From: Arcobacteraceae bacterium
GTDB lineage: Bacteria; Campylobacterota; Campylobacteria; Campylobacterales; Arcobacteraceae
NCBI GenBank assembly: GCA_029935705.1
Contig: JAOZJU010000003.1
Location: 1 to 58,480 of the forward strand
DNA length: 58,480 nt
Direction of reading: 5' to 3'
In this document: positions 1 to 8,016 of the stretch, in pieces
How the letters are laid out: each line of letters opens with the position of its first letter
How positions within the stretch are numbered: the stretch's first letter is position 1
Program-made: the position numbers and the translations under genes
Notes under the pieces: model-generated
What the model was told of the DNA's origin: nothing
The model's database searches: none
Seen by the model: only the letters and a program-made list of their open reading frames with translations

Positions 1-849
1 TTAAAATATTTTTTTAAATCTATGACAATATGGTTGTTGGTTCTTTTGTCTATAGTAGTTTTGGTGATATTTTTCAGCCTTATAAAATTTGGTCGCTGGT
101 TTTATGGTCGTAGCTATACTGTATCCTAAACTTTTTAGCTTCGAAAATGTATCTTTGATCGTTTTTATCTCATCTTTGTTGCTTGTAAATATAGCACTTA
201 GGTATTGTGCTCCTATATCTGGTCCTTGGCCATTTGTTTGAGAAAAGTCATGTATTTGCATAAATAGTTCCAATAGCTCTTTATAAGTTACCTTCTCTTT
301 GTCGTAGCTAACTTGCACAGTTTCAAGATGTCCTGAAGCTCCACTGCTGACATCTTTATAGTTTGCAGTTTTTTCATCTGCTCCCATATATCCAGATACA
401 GCACTGATGACTCCTGGTAGCTTTTCAAAATAATACTCAACTCCCCAAAAGCACCCACCAGCAAAATATGCTTGAGAAAACCGTTTGTCGCTTGATGGCA
501 CAAACTCCATACTCAAAGAGTTTACACAATGTCTTGTATTTTTCGCAGTTATCATCTCGCCTTTAAATACATGACCTAAGTGAGCACCACAATTTGTGCA
601 TACTATCTCAACTCTCCTGCCGTCTTTATCAGCAATTTGTTTGACATTGTTCTCTATGCTACTATCAAAACTAGGCCATCCGCTTTTGCTATCAAACTTA
701 AATGATGACTTAAACAAAGCAGTGCCACACTGCTTGCATACATACAAACCATCTTCATAAAACTTGTCGTATTTGCCACTAAAAGGATACTCAGTGCCTT
801 TGTGTAAAATTATATTTTTCTCTTCGTCTGTTAAGTTGTTTAGTTTCAT
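1..849 (-). CDS. msrAB: Bifunctional peptide methionine sulfoxide reductase MsrB-MsrA
   Basis: Repairs oxidised methionine: the MsrB half reduces the R-epimer and the MsrA half the S-epimer of methionine sulfoxide. MsrB is N-terminal (about residues 1-120), with zinc cysteine pairs C38/C41 and C84/C87 and catalytic C108 in RHCVNS. MsrA follows (about 125-282), with catalytic C133 in GGCFWG. No signal peptide is visible, so it is probably cytosolic, unlike the periplasmic PilB/MsrAB fusions that carry a thioredoxin domain. The ATG at 849 has an excellent ribosome site (AAAAGGAG) 6 bases upstream. The stop codon falls on the first bases of the window, so the gene is complete. It is monocistronic as far as visible and divergent from the helicase. 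The family call is secure. Confidence 0.95.
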   Translation of the reverse strand: MKLNNLTDEEKNIILHKGTEYPFSGKYDKFYEDGLYVCKQCGTALFKSSFKFDSKSGWPSFDSSIENNVKQIADKDGRRVEIVCTNCGAHLGHVFKGEMITAKNTRHCVNSLSMEFVPSSDKRFSQAYFAGGCFWGVEYYFEKLPGVISAVSGYMGADEKTANYKDVSSGASGHLETVQVSYDKEKVTYKELLELFMQIHDFSQTNGQGPDIGAQYLSAIFTSNKDEIKTIKDTFSKLKSLGYSIATTIKPATKFYKAEKYHQNYYRQKNQQPYCHRFKKIF

Positions 850-885
850 AGAACTCCTTTTTGAGATAATATCAAATTTTGCTTA

Positions 886-891
886 ACTATA
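886..891 (-). promoter_or_regulatory. Candidate -10 element for msrAB
   Basis: TATAGT on the minus strand, about 37 bases upstream of the msrAB start, in AT-rich DNA. Campylobacterota sigma-70 promoters rely mainly on the -10 box, so no -35 is expected. Inference from position and sequence only. Confidence 0.4.
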
Positions 892-1135
892 CCAAAATAG
901 AACTTTGAAAATTTTATATAATCTAAAACCACAAGAAGCAAAATATGATTTTGCTATCGTGACTGATGATATCACAATAAAAAAAAGATATTATTTGTAT
1001 TTTACAACCATCCTTTTGGTCAAAATTTCTATTTTGACAAAATACTATTTTCTTCTAAACCTACTTTTAAAGCAGTATCATTATGTTTAAAGTTGCTCTT
1101 TAAATGTAGAGTTCTCTTATTTTATCTTTTTTGGA

Positions 1136-1141
1136 TACAAT
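1136..1141 (+). promoter_or_regulatory. Candidate -10 element for the 1162 helicase
   Basis: GGATACAATAGC, with TACAAT 21 bases before the TTG start. The same GATAnAATA-type box recurs before topA, the pseudopilin at 24668 and the gene at 57930, which supports it as the local sigma-70 -10 consensus. Confidence 0.5.
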
Positions 1142-1161
1142 AGCATATAAAAGGATAAAAA

Positions 1162-2988
1162 TTGACAGATACAAAATTTGAAGAGTTAGGTTTAGACGAA
1201 AATGTCTTAAAAGCCGTGCAAAATGCAGGATATGATAATCCATCGCCAATACAAGAGCAGATGATACCATATATGCTAAAGGGTGGCGATGTTTTAGGAC
1301 AAGCTCAAACAGGTACAGGAAAGACAGCAGCATTTGCTTTGCCGATACTTTCAAAGATAGACACAAAAAAGAAAAAGCCACAAGTGTTGGTGCTCGCACC
1401 TACAAGAGAGTTGGCTATACAAGTAGCCCAATCGTTTCAAGCATACTCAAAATTTTTGAAAAACTTTCACATACTACCGATATATGGTGGGCAAGATTAT
1501 GGTATCCAGCTTAGAGGTTTGAAGCGAAATCCGCAGATCATCGTAGGGACACCAGGAAGAGTTATGGATCATATCAAAAAGAAAACTTTAGTTATAGATG
1601 AGCTAGCTACCATGGTGCTTGATGAAGCAGATGAGATGTTAAATATGGGTTTCATAGATGATATCAAGTGGATACTAAAACACACACCAGATGATAGACA
1701 GATAGCTTTGTTTAGTGCTACTATGCCAAATGAGATTAAAAAGATAAGCAAACAGTATCTAAAAGACCCTCAACATATCATCATCAAGATGAAAACAGCC
1801 ACAGCAGACACGATAAACCAACGATTTTGGATGGTAAGCGGTCTTCACAAGATAGATGCTTTGACAAGAATACTTGAAGTAGAAAAATATGATGGAGTGC
1901 TGATATTTGTGCGAACCAAATCTATGACTACACAACTAGCTGATAACTTAAGTGCAAGAGGATTGGCAGCATCTGCTTTAAATGGCGATATGAATCAAAC
2001 CCAAAGAGAAAAGATGGTAAACCAGCTTAAAAAAGGCAAGATAGATATCTTAATAGGCACTGATATAGTAGCTCGTGGTCTTGATATAGACAGAATCACA
2101 CATGTCATCAACTATGATATACCTTATGATACAGAGAGTTATATACACAGGATAGGGCGAACAGGGCGAGCTGGTAAAACTGGTGAAGCTATACTGTTCG
2201 TAGCTCCCAGAGAGAGAAATTTGCTTCGTGCTATAGAAAAAGCTACAAATAAACCAATACAAAGAATGAATTTGCCGTCGGTCAAAGATATAAACGACAC
2301 AAGAGTGTTGAGATTTAAACAAAAAATTACCGATGTGTTAAACCAAAACTCACTTGAAAGCTATACAGATATAGTCCAAAGTTATCAAGATGAGTTCAAT
2401 ATACCAGGCATAGAGATAGCAGCCGCACTTGCTAAAATAGCAAGCGGTGCTGATCCAATCGAGCTTAAAGATGTAAAAGAACAAAGTGTATCGTATGACC
2501 ATAGCGGTGATATAGTAGCTACTATCAAAGATGGTTTTAAAAGATATCGTATATCAGTTGGTTCTAAAGATGGTGTCAAGACAGGCAATATAGTGGGTGC
2601 TTTAGTAAATGAAGGCAAACTTGATGGTGATGAAATATCAAAAATAGAGATATATGATATATTTAGCACTGTTGATTTGCCAGATGACTTAGTCCAAGAT
2701 AGAGTTGAAGAGCTTTCAGCCATACGAATAAATGGCAGAAAACTTGACTTAAAAGAGCCAAACGAAAGTGAGATGAAAGCAAAATCAAGGTCAAAAAGAC
2801 GAACCAAAGATGAGCGAGGCGGACGAGGAAGAGACAGAGGCGGACGAGGCGACAGAAACTCTCGTAGCAGTAGAGGCGACAGAAACAGCAGAAGCAGTAG
2901 AAGTAGAAAAAATGACGACCACGGAAACTGGAGAGACAATGACAACAGTAGCAGTAGCGACAGAAGCAGAAACAACAGACGACGATAA
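1162..2988 (+). CDS. DEAD-box RNA helicase, DeaD/CsdA-like, with Arg-rich tail
   Basis: ATP-dependent RNA helicase, probably for ribosome assembly or mRNA decay. The Q motif lies near residues 6-36, Walker A AQTGTGKT at 48-55, DEAD at 154-157, the SAT motif follows, and HRIGRTGRAG closes the second RecA domain. A DbpA-type RNA-binding domain occupies about 430-540, as in DeaD. The last ~55 residues form an arginine/glycine/serine tail with the unit GDRNSRSSR nearly repeated twice; such tails bind RNA nonspecifically. The start is TTG at 1162, chosen for the AAGGATAAAAAT ribosome site just before it and because the Q motif starts immediately after. trpF follows 3 bases after the stop. The helicase call is secure; DeaD over other DEAD-box types rests on the C-terminal domain. 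Confidence 0.9.
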   Translation: MTDTKFEELGLDENVLKAVQNAGYDNPSPIQEQMIPYMLKGGDVLGQAQTGTGKTAAFALPILSKIDTKKKKPQVLVLAPTRELAIQVAQSFQAYSKFLKNFHILPIYGGQDYGIQLRGLKRNPQIIVGTPGRVMDHIKKKTLVIDELATMVLDEADEMLNMGFIDDIKWILKHTPDDRQIALFSATMPNEIKKISKQYLKDPQHIIIKMKTATADTINQRFWMVSGLHKIDALTRILEVEKYDGVLIFVRTKSMTTQLADNLSARGLAASALNGDMNQTQREKMVNQLKKGKIDILIGTDIVARGLDIDRITHVINYDIPYDTESYIHRIGRTGRAGKTGEAILFVAPRERNLLRAIEKATNKPIQRMNLPSVKDINDTRVLRFKQKITDVLNQNSLESYTDIVQSYQDEFNIPGIEIAAALAKIASGADPIELKDVKEQSVSYDHSGDIVATIKDGFKRYRISVGSKDGVKTGNIVGALVNEGKLDGDEISKIEIYDIFSTVDLPDDLVQDRVEELSAIRINGRKLDLKEPNESEMKAKSRSKRRTKDERGGRGRDRGGRGDRNSRSSRGDRNSRSSRSRKNDDHGNWRDNDNSSSSDRSRNNRRR

Positions 2989-2991
2989 TAT

Positions 2992-3585
2992 ATGGTTGTA
3001 AAAATTTGTGGTATTACAAACATAAAAGATGCCATAGATAGCATAAACAGTGGAGCTGATGCTTTGGGTTTTGTCTTTTATAAAAAAAGCCCAAGATATA
3101 TAACACCACAAAAAGTAAAAGAGATAATAAACGAGCTTGATCCATTTGTCAAGTTTGTAGGTTTGTTTGTCAATCATACAGTAGATGAGATAAACAATAT
3201 ATCAAAAATATCTGGTATAGATATAGCACAGCTTCACTTTAGTTGTGATGAAAAGTTCAAAAACTCTCTTGAAGTAAAATATATAGAGGTAATTCGTGCA
3301 AAATCAAAAGCAGATATCAAATTAAACAAAAACAAATTTTATATAGTAGATAGTTTTGTTGAACAGTATGGAGGACAGGGTAGGGCAGTTGAGTTGTCGT
3401 GGTTTGAAAATCAAGACAACTCACATATCATATTAGCAGGTGGCCTAAATCCAGAGAATCTTTTAACACTAAAAGATTTTGGCTTTTATGGAGTCGATGT
3501 CAGTAGTGGTGTAGAGAGCTGTGTCGGCAAAAAAGAGAAACAAAAGTTGATCAAGTTTTGTAAAGTAGCTAAAAGTATCTCTTAA
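2992..3585 (+). CDS. trpF: Phosphoribosylanthranilate isomerase
   Basis: Third step of tryptophan synthesis: isomerises N-(5-phosphoribosyl)anthranilate to the 1-deoxyribulose form. It is a single TIM-barrel domain of 197 residues, the usual length. The N terminus (KICGIT, then GADALGFVFY and SPRYI) is the family signature, with the catalytic Cys in KICG. The C-terminal phosphate-binding LAGGLNPEN and GVDVSSGVE motifs are present. The gene starts 3 bases after the helicase stop and its own stop directly abuts the exonuclease gene, so the three are probably cotranscribed. No other trp genes are nearby; trpF standing apart from the trp operon is common in this phylum. Confidence 0.95.
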   Translation: MVVKICGITNIKDAIDSINSGADALGFVFYKKSPRYITPQKVKEIINELDPFVKFVGLFVNHTVDEINNISKISGIDIAQLHFSCDEKFKNSLEVKYIEVIRAKSKADIKLNKNKFYIVDSFVEQYGGQGRAVELSWFENQDNSHIILAGGLNPENLLTLKDFGFYGVDVSSGVESCVGKKEKQKLIKFCKVAKSIS

Positions 3586-4332
3586 GTGCAATATCAAGAA
3601 AAGCTTCAAAAACTTCTTGCAGACAATCCTATGTCTATGGATAGTTTTTTGGAATTTTTGTGCAAAAGCGAAACTACATTTTGTGATACTGGTTTGGAGC
3701 TTGAACTTTTACTTGATAGTGGATTTCCACTTGATATCATAGATGATATAGTCTATTTTAAACCCACTATTACAGATATAAAAGATCAGCAGTTTTGTAT
3801 TGTCGATATTGAGTGTAGTGATAGTGCCAAAAATGGTGGACAAATTATTGAAATAGGTGCTATAAAGTATAAAGATGGTAAGATACTTGATAGTTTTGAT
3901 AGTTTGATATATTGTGACAAAATATCATCGCATATAGATCGTATCACTGGTATAAATACATCTATGGTTCAAAATGCACCGCCACTTTATGAGGTGTTAA
4001 AGAGGTTTAAAATATTTCTAAATGATGATATATTTGTAGCTCATGATGCCAAGTTTGATTATAAGTTTATAAACTATAGTTTAGATAGTGTAGGGTTACT
4101 AAAAATGTCAAATGCCAAACTATGCACAATATCTTTATCAAAAGAGATAATAAACACACAAAGATATGGCTTAAAATACCTCAAGGATTTTCTAAATATA
4201 AATATAGCCAACCATCATAGAGCTTATGATGATGCTTTAAGCACACTAAAAATATTTGATATATGCCTTAAAATGATACCCAAAAAGACAAAAACTTCTT
4301 GGCAATTGATGCAATACAAAAAAGATATTTAA
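3586..4332 (+). CDS. DnaQ-like 3'-5' exonuclease (DEDDh family)
   Basis: Probable 3'-5' exonuclease of the DNA polymerase III epsilon fold. The exonuclease domain covers about residues 68-230, with D74/E76 in VDIEC, D157 in HDAKFDYKF, and H211/D215 in HHRAYDDA, matching the DEDDh catalytic set. About 65 N-terminal residues have no recognised domain. The GTG start at 3586 directly follows the trpF stop; an in-frame ATG at 3631 is an alternative start with no better ribosome site. Whether it is the replicative proofreading subunit or a separate repair or RNA exonuclease cannot be decided, since Campylobacterota carry several DnaQ-type proteins. Confidence 0.8.
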   Translation: MQYQEKLQKLLADNPMSMDSFLEFLCKSETTFCDTGLELELLLDSGFPLDIIDDIVYFKPTITDIKDQQFCIVDIECSDSAKNGGQIIEIGAIKYKDGKILDSFDSLIYCDKISSHIDRITGINTSMVQNAPPLYEVLKRFKIFLNDDIFVAHDAKFDYKFINYSLDSVGLLKMSNAKLCTISLSKEIINTQRYGLKYLKDFLNINIANHHRAYDDALSTLKIFDICLKMIPKKTKTSWQLMQYKKDI

Positions 4333-4409
4333 AAAAAAATCTCAACTTATAATTTTGATAAGCTATATTTAAGTTTAATATGATATATTAGTTTATCGGC
4401 TTAAGTTTT

Positions 4410-4442
4410 TATAAATTTAATGCGGAAATTTTTTTTAAGGAG
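4410..4442 (+). promoter_or_regulatory. nosZ leader: candidate -10 and ribosome binding site
   Basis: TATAAA at 4410-4415 lies about 33 bases before the nosZ ATG, and a strong AAGGAG at 4437-4442 sits 5 bases before it. Known epsilon nos operons are controlled by Crp/Fnr-type regulators, but I find no convincing TTGAT-N4-ATCAA or TTAAC-N4-GTTAA site in the 115-base gap. Confidence 0.35.
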
Positions 4443-4447
4443 TTGTT

Positions 4448-7123
4448 ATGAAAATAACATATATGCTAAAGGTTGTTTTAACTGTTTTTGTCTTATCTGT
4501 ACTGACTACTGGTTGTACAGAAGATAAAAAAAACGAGGTTAAATCAGATACCAATTCAGTAGCTTCAGGTACTGCTACTAACGATGCAAACAGCAAAGTT
4601 GGTGGTGGCTTACAAGCTATCATGGAGAAAAGGGGTTTGACACAAAACGATATAATAAGAGCTGCAAAAACATATCTACCAACAGGCGGTAGAGATGAGT
4701 TTGTAGTATTTAGTTCAGGTGGACAAAGTGGGCAAATCATAGTTTATGGTGTGCCATCTATGAAGATACTCAAGTATATTGCAGTATTTACACCAGAGCC
4801 TTGGCAAGGATATGGTTATGATGAAGATTCAAAAGCAATTCTAAGACAAGGAAACATAAGAGGTAAAGAGATAACTTGGGGAGATACTCATCACCCTGCT
4901 ATCTCTGAAACAGATGGAAAATATGACGGTAAATGGCTTGCTATCAACGACAAAGCAAACCCAAGAGTTGCTATCATAGATTTAGCTGACTTTGAGACTA
5001 AACAAATAGTTGTAAACCCTGTGTTCAAAAGTGACCACGGTGGAGCATTTTTCACACAAAATAGTGAATATATCATAGAAACAGCTCAATATGGAGCTCC
5101 GTTTGATAACAACTATCACTCAATAGAAGAGTACAAAGAGACTTATAGAGGTGGTGTAACTATGTGGAAATTTGATCCAAAAATTGGACGAATCAACGAA
5201 AAAGCATCATACACTATTGAGATGCCTCCATATATGCAAGATCTAAGTGATGCAGGTAAAAGTGTATCTCATGGTTGGGCTTTTACAAACTCATTTAATA
5301 CAGAGATGTATACAGGTGGGATTGAAGTTGGTATGCCACCAAACGAAGCTGGTATGAGTAGATATGATACTGACTTTTTGCATGTATATAACTGGGAAAA
5401 ACTAGCAAAACTAGCAAAAGATCCTAAAAATGTAAAAGTAATAAACGGACACAATGTAATTCCTATGGATGTAGCTGTTAAAAACAATGCATTGTTTTTG
5501 ATACCAGAACCAAAATCACCTCACGGTGTTGATGTATCACCAGATGGTGAATATATTATTGTTTGTGGTAAGCTTGACACTCATGCTTCTGTATACAAAT
5601 GGAGCAAGATCAAAAAACTTATAGAAGCAAAAGAGTTTGCAGGAAAAGATCCATATGGTATACCTATTTTGGATATGAAAAAATCTTTACACGGACAAAT
5701 TGAGTTAGGCTTGGGTCCTTTGCACAACCAATACTCAAACATAGATGGAGAAGTATATACTTCACTTTATGTTGATAGTCAAGTTGTAAAATGGAACTAC
5801 AAAGAGCTTAAAGTTCTTGATAAAGAAAATGTTCACTACAATATAGGACACCTTGCTGGTATGGAGGGTAAAACTGCTGACCCACAAGGAAAATATATAA
5901 TCGCTCTAAACAAACTATCTATAGATAGATTTCAAAATGTTGGACCACTTCACCCACAAAATCATCAGTTGATAGATATAAGTGGAAAAACTATGGATCT
6001 GTTATATGATATGCCTATACCTTTAGGTGAGCCTCATCAAGCAGTTGCAATACGAGCAGAGAAGTTGCACCCACATGTAAGATATCCTATGGGAACAAAT
6101 TCCAAAACAGGTAAAGAACACAAAGGTAAAACACTTGCAGGTCAAGAACGAATAGAAAGAAATGGCAAGACTGTTACTGTATATGGAACTATGGTTAGAT
6201 CTCATATCAACCCTGAAAGAATCACAGTAAACAAAGGTGATACAGTCATCATGCATATGACAAACTTAGAGAGAGCTCAAGATGAAACTCACGGTTTCAC
6301 AGTAGATAACTATAATATACATATGTCACTTGAACCAGGTGAGACATCTACTATCAAGTTTGTAGCTGACACAGAGGGAGTATTTCCTTACTACTGTACT
6401 GAATTTTGTTCTGCACTTCACTTAGAGATGATGGGATATTTGATGGTAAAAGATCCAAATAAAACATACAAAAGTGCAACAAAACTTAAAGTGCAAACCA
6501 TGACAAAAGAGCAACTTGAAGCAGAATACAAAAAAACAGTAGCTACAAACGATGCTACTGATGCTGTAATTCAATCAGTTGTTAAATTTTTGAAAGATAA
6601 TAACTTTGACAAACACAAAGTTGTAGCAGATTTGGTTACTGATGCATTTGATCAATATGGTCAAATCAAAGCACAAAAAGATTTAGCAAACAAAGCTTAC
6701 AAAGCTGGAGATATTGAAAAAGCAATACTATATGAAAATATGATATGGCAACTTATGGTTAAAACAGCAGATGTTGGTATACGAGCAAAAGATGCTTTAG
6801 TGCGAATCATAGCTACCAAACAAAGTCCAGCTGCTATGAGAGGCGAAGTAGCCTTTAATGAAGGTGGATGTAGTGGTTGTCATGTTGTTGGTAAAGTATC
6901 ATCTGGACCAGATTTAACTGGGGTATTATCAAGACATGAAAATGGTGAACAATGGGTAAAAGAGTTTATCTTAAATCCTGCAGAGAAATACCATGAAGAG
7001 TATGTTAAAGGTATGATTGATTATTTTAAATTAAAAATGCCAAATCAAAACATGAGTGAAGCAGAGGCAAACGAGATTGTCGAATACTTCAAATGGATTG
7101 ATGAAAATGCAAAACTATTCTAA
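4448..7123 (+). CDS. nosZ: Nitrous oxide reductase with C-terminal cytochrome c domain (clade II NosZ)
   Basis: Periplasmic multicopper enzyme reducing N2O to N2, the terminal step of denitrification. The order is a Sec-type signal with lipobox-like LTTGC (C23), a beta-propeller carrying CuZ histidine motifs (DTHHP, DHGGAF, HGVDVS), a cupredoxin domain with the CuA ligands C650, C654, H658 and M661, then a cytochrome c domain with haem motif CSGCH at 808-812. The 891-residue length, absence of a Tat signal and fused haem domain define the epsilonproteobacterial clade II enzyme, as in Wolinella. It heads the nos operon and is followed by a perfect terminator hairpin at 7145-7168. A cytochrome-fused enzyme can take electrons directly from small cytochromes such as NosC1/C2. 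Whether the lipobox is used is uncertain. Confidence 0.97.
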   Translation: MKITYMLKVVLTVFVLSVLTTGCTEDKKNEVKSDTNSVASGTATNDANSKVGGGLQAIMEKRGLTQNDIIRAAKTYLPTGGRDEFVVFSSGGQSGQIIVYGVPSMKILKYIAVFTPEPWQGYGYDEDSKAILRQGNIRGKEITWGDTHHPAISETDGKYDGKWLAINDKANPRVAIIDLADFETKQIVVNPVFKSDHGGAFFTQNSEYIIETAQYGAPFDNNYHSIEEYKETYRGGVTMWKFDPKIGRINEKASYTIEMPPYMQDLSDAGKSVSHGWAFTNSFNTEMYTGGIEVGMPPNEAGMSRYDTDFLHVYNWEKLAKLAKDPKNVKVINGHNVIPMDVAVKNNALFLIPEPKSPHGVDVSPDGEYIIVCGKLDTHASVYKWSKIKKLIEAKEFAGKDPYGIPILDMKKSLHGQIELGLGPLHNQYSNIDGEVYTSLYVDSQVVKWNYKELKVLDKENVHYNIGHLAGMEGKTADPQGKYIIALNKLSIDRFQNVGPLHPQNHQLIDISGKTMDLLYDMPIPLGEPHQAVAIRAEKLHPHVRYPMGTNSKTGKEHKGKTLAGQERIERNGKTVTVYGTMVRSHINPERITVNKGDTVIMHMTNLERAQDETHGFTVDNYNIHMSLEPGETSTIKFVADTEGVFPYYCTEFCSALHLEMMGYLMVKDPNKTYKSATKLKVQTMTKEQLEAEYKKTVATNDATDAVIQSVVKFLKDNNFDKHKVVADLVTDAFDQYGQIKAQKDLANKAYKAGDIEKAILYENMIWQLMVKTADVGIRAKDALVRIIATKQSPAAMRGEVAFNEGGCSGCHVVGKVSSGPDLTGVLSRHENGEQWVKEFILNPAEKYHEEYVKGMIDYFKLKMPNQNMSEAEANEIVEYFKWIDENAKLF

Positions 7124-7144
7124 AATATAGTTTTACAAACAGAT

Positions 7145-7168
7145 AAAAAGAGGCTTTCGCCTCTTTTT
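7145..7168 (+). terminator. Perfect hairpin terminator after nosZ
   Basis: Stem AAAAAGAGGC / GCCTCTTTTT (10 bp, no mismatch) with loop TTTC, and a T-run inside the 3' arm. It begins 22 bases after the nosZ stop. This looks like a rho-independent terminator placed inside the nos cluster, which would reduce transcription of the accessory genes relative to nosZ. Confidence 0.8.
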
Positions 7169-7203
7169 ATTTAGATGTGGCTATTTTTTATCCATATCTA
7201 AAT
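7169..7203 (+). repeat. Second hairpin abutting the nosZ terminator
   Basis: Arms ATTTAGATGTGG (7169-7180) and CCATATCTAAAT (7192-7203) pair over 12 positions with one G-T wobble, around an 11-base loop. It starts on the base after the nosZ terminator and ends 8 bases before the nosB ribosome site. It may stabilise a processed nosB mRNA 5' end or modulate read-through. Confidence 0.6.
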
Positions 7204-7224
7204 AAAAATAAAAAGGACAACTTT

Positions 7225-8013
7225 ATGCACCCTAGTTTTAAAAAAGCAAAAATATTTGCAATCACAGCAGTAGTTTTATTGTCTATATCATTTACCTTTC
7301 CTATGATAGCATTTCATGGAACCTTAAACAAAATAGAAAACAACAACATAGATGAGATATCATCTATAGCAAAAGCCACATGGAACCTATACAACCAAGG
7401 CAGATACAAGTCAGTATCTACAGATAAGACTGCATTAAACAATCTTGACAAGATGATAGAAACACAAGGCGAGATAGGAGTAGCTAGCTTGCCTATATGG
7501 GCAGTATCGCTTGAAGCTCCCAACTATCCAAAAGAGGCATTTCCTTTAGGTATACCTGTCTTTTTTCATTTTGATGGATTTAGCGGAGAGGTTCACGAGA
7601 TGAACACTATTAACCACTATGTGGGTATGGATCCTATGTGGGTTGGCGGAACTCTTGAGCGAGAGATAGGGATATATGCTTTGCTTGGTTTGACCTTGGG
7701 TATGATATTTTTCATACTTTATAACAACAAAATATTAAACTATATTATGTTGGTACCAGCAGCATTGCCTGTGATTTTTGTAGCTGATTATTCCTATTGG
7801 TTATATTGGTTTGGACACAACCTTCATGATTGGGGGGCTTTTAAGATAAAACCTTTTATGCCTACTGTATTTGGCGATGGTAAAATTGCTCAATTTACAA
7901 CACATTCATATCCTACTATAGGATTTTATGTGATAATTGCTATATCATTGTTCAGTCTTTTGGCTTACTTTTCTAAACAAAAAGCGATGAGAGAGACAGC
8001 AAAGACTCAATAA
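7225..8013 (+). CDS. nosB: NosB-like membrane protein of the nos cluster
   Basis: Polytopic inner-membrane protein of unknown biochemical role that directly follows nosZ in epsilonproteobacterial nos clusters. I place the start at ATG 7225 because AAAAGGAC lies just upstream; the in-frame GTG at 7177 lies inside a hairpin and lacks a ribosome site. The product is 262 residues: an N-terminal helix (about 9-28), a periplasmic segment with aromatic and His-containing stretches (INHYVGMDPMW), two central helices (about 148-186), a conserved-looking FGHNLHDWGAFKIKP segment and a C-terminal helix near 230-250. The identification rests mainly on synteny with the Wolinella-type order nosZ-B-D-G-C1-C2-H-F; no catalytic motif is visible. 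Confidence 0.75.
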   Translation: MHPSFKKAKIFAITAVVLLSISFTFPMIAFHGTLNKIENNNIDEISSIAKATWNLYNQGRYKSVSTDKTALNNLDKMIETQGEIGVASLPIWAVSLEAPNYPKEAFPLGIPVFFHFDGFSGEVHEMNTINHYVGMDPMWVGGTLEREIGIYALLGLTLGMIFFILYNNKILNYIMLVPAALPVIFVADYSYWLYWFGHNLHDWGAFKIKPFMPTVFGDGKIAQFTTHSYPTIGFYVIIAISLFSLLAYFSKQKAMRETAKTQ

Positions 8014-8016
8014 TAT

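Larger units (their letters stand above)
850..1161. other. Intergenic region between msrAB and DEAD-box helicase
   Basis: A 312-base AT-rich stretch between divergent genes. It holds the msrAB promoter, a TATAAT at 917-922, an 8-bp perfect inverted repeat (1019-1038, arms GTCAAAAT/ATTTTGAC, 4-base loop) and the helicase promoter near 1136. A 61-codon TTG-initiated ORF (905-1090, plus) runs through it. Its first ~27 codons look protein-like (around PQEAKYDFAIVTDD) but the rest is low-complexity hydrophobic sequence and there is no ribosome site. It could be a decayed gene fragment; I do not call it a gene. Confidence 0.5.

Noticed and set aside
905-1090. 61-codon ORF in the msrAB-helicase gap
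   Set aside because: TTG start without ribosome site and low-complexity second half; protein-like start may be chance or a decayed fragment.
2385-3177. Long minus-strand and alternate-frame ORFs over the Arg-rich tail of the helicase
   Set aside because: They are shadows of the repetitive GC-richer tail codons and give low-complexity products (runs of Leu/Ser or Glu/Thr/Ala).
4333-4447. Fnr/NssR-type operator upstream of nosZ
   Set aside because: No TTGAT-N4-ATCAA or TTAAC-N4-GTTAA palindrome; TTGATAAGCTATATT is only a half-site match.
7177-7224. Upstream GTG start extending nosB by 16 residues
   Set aside because: The GTG lies inside a stable hairpin with no ribosome site; ATG 7225 has a good one.
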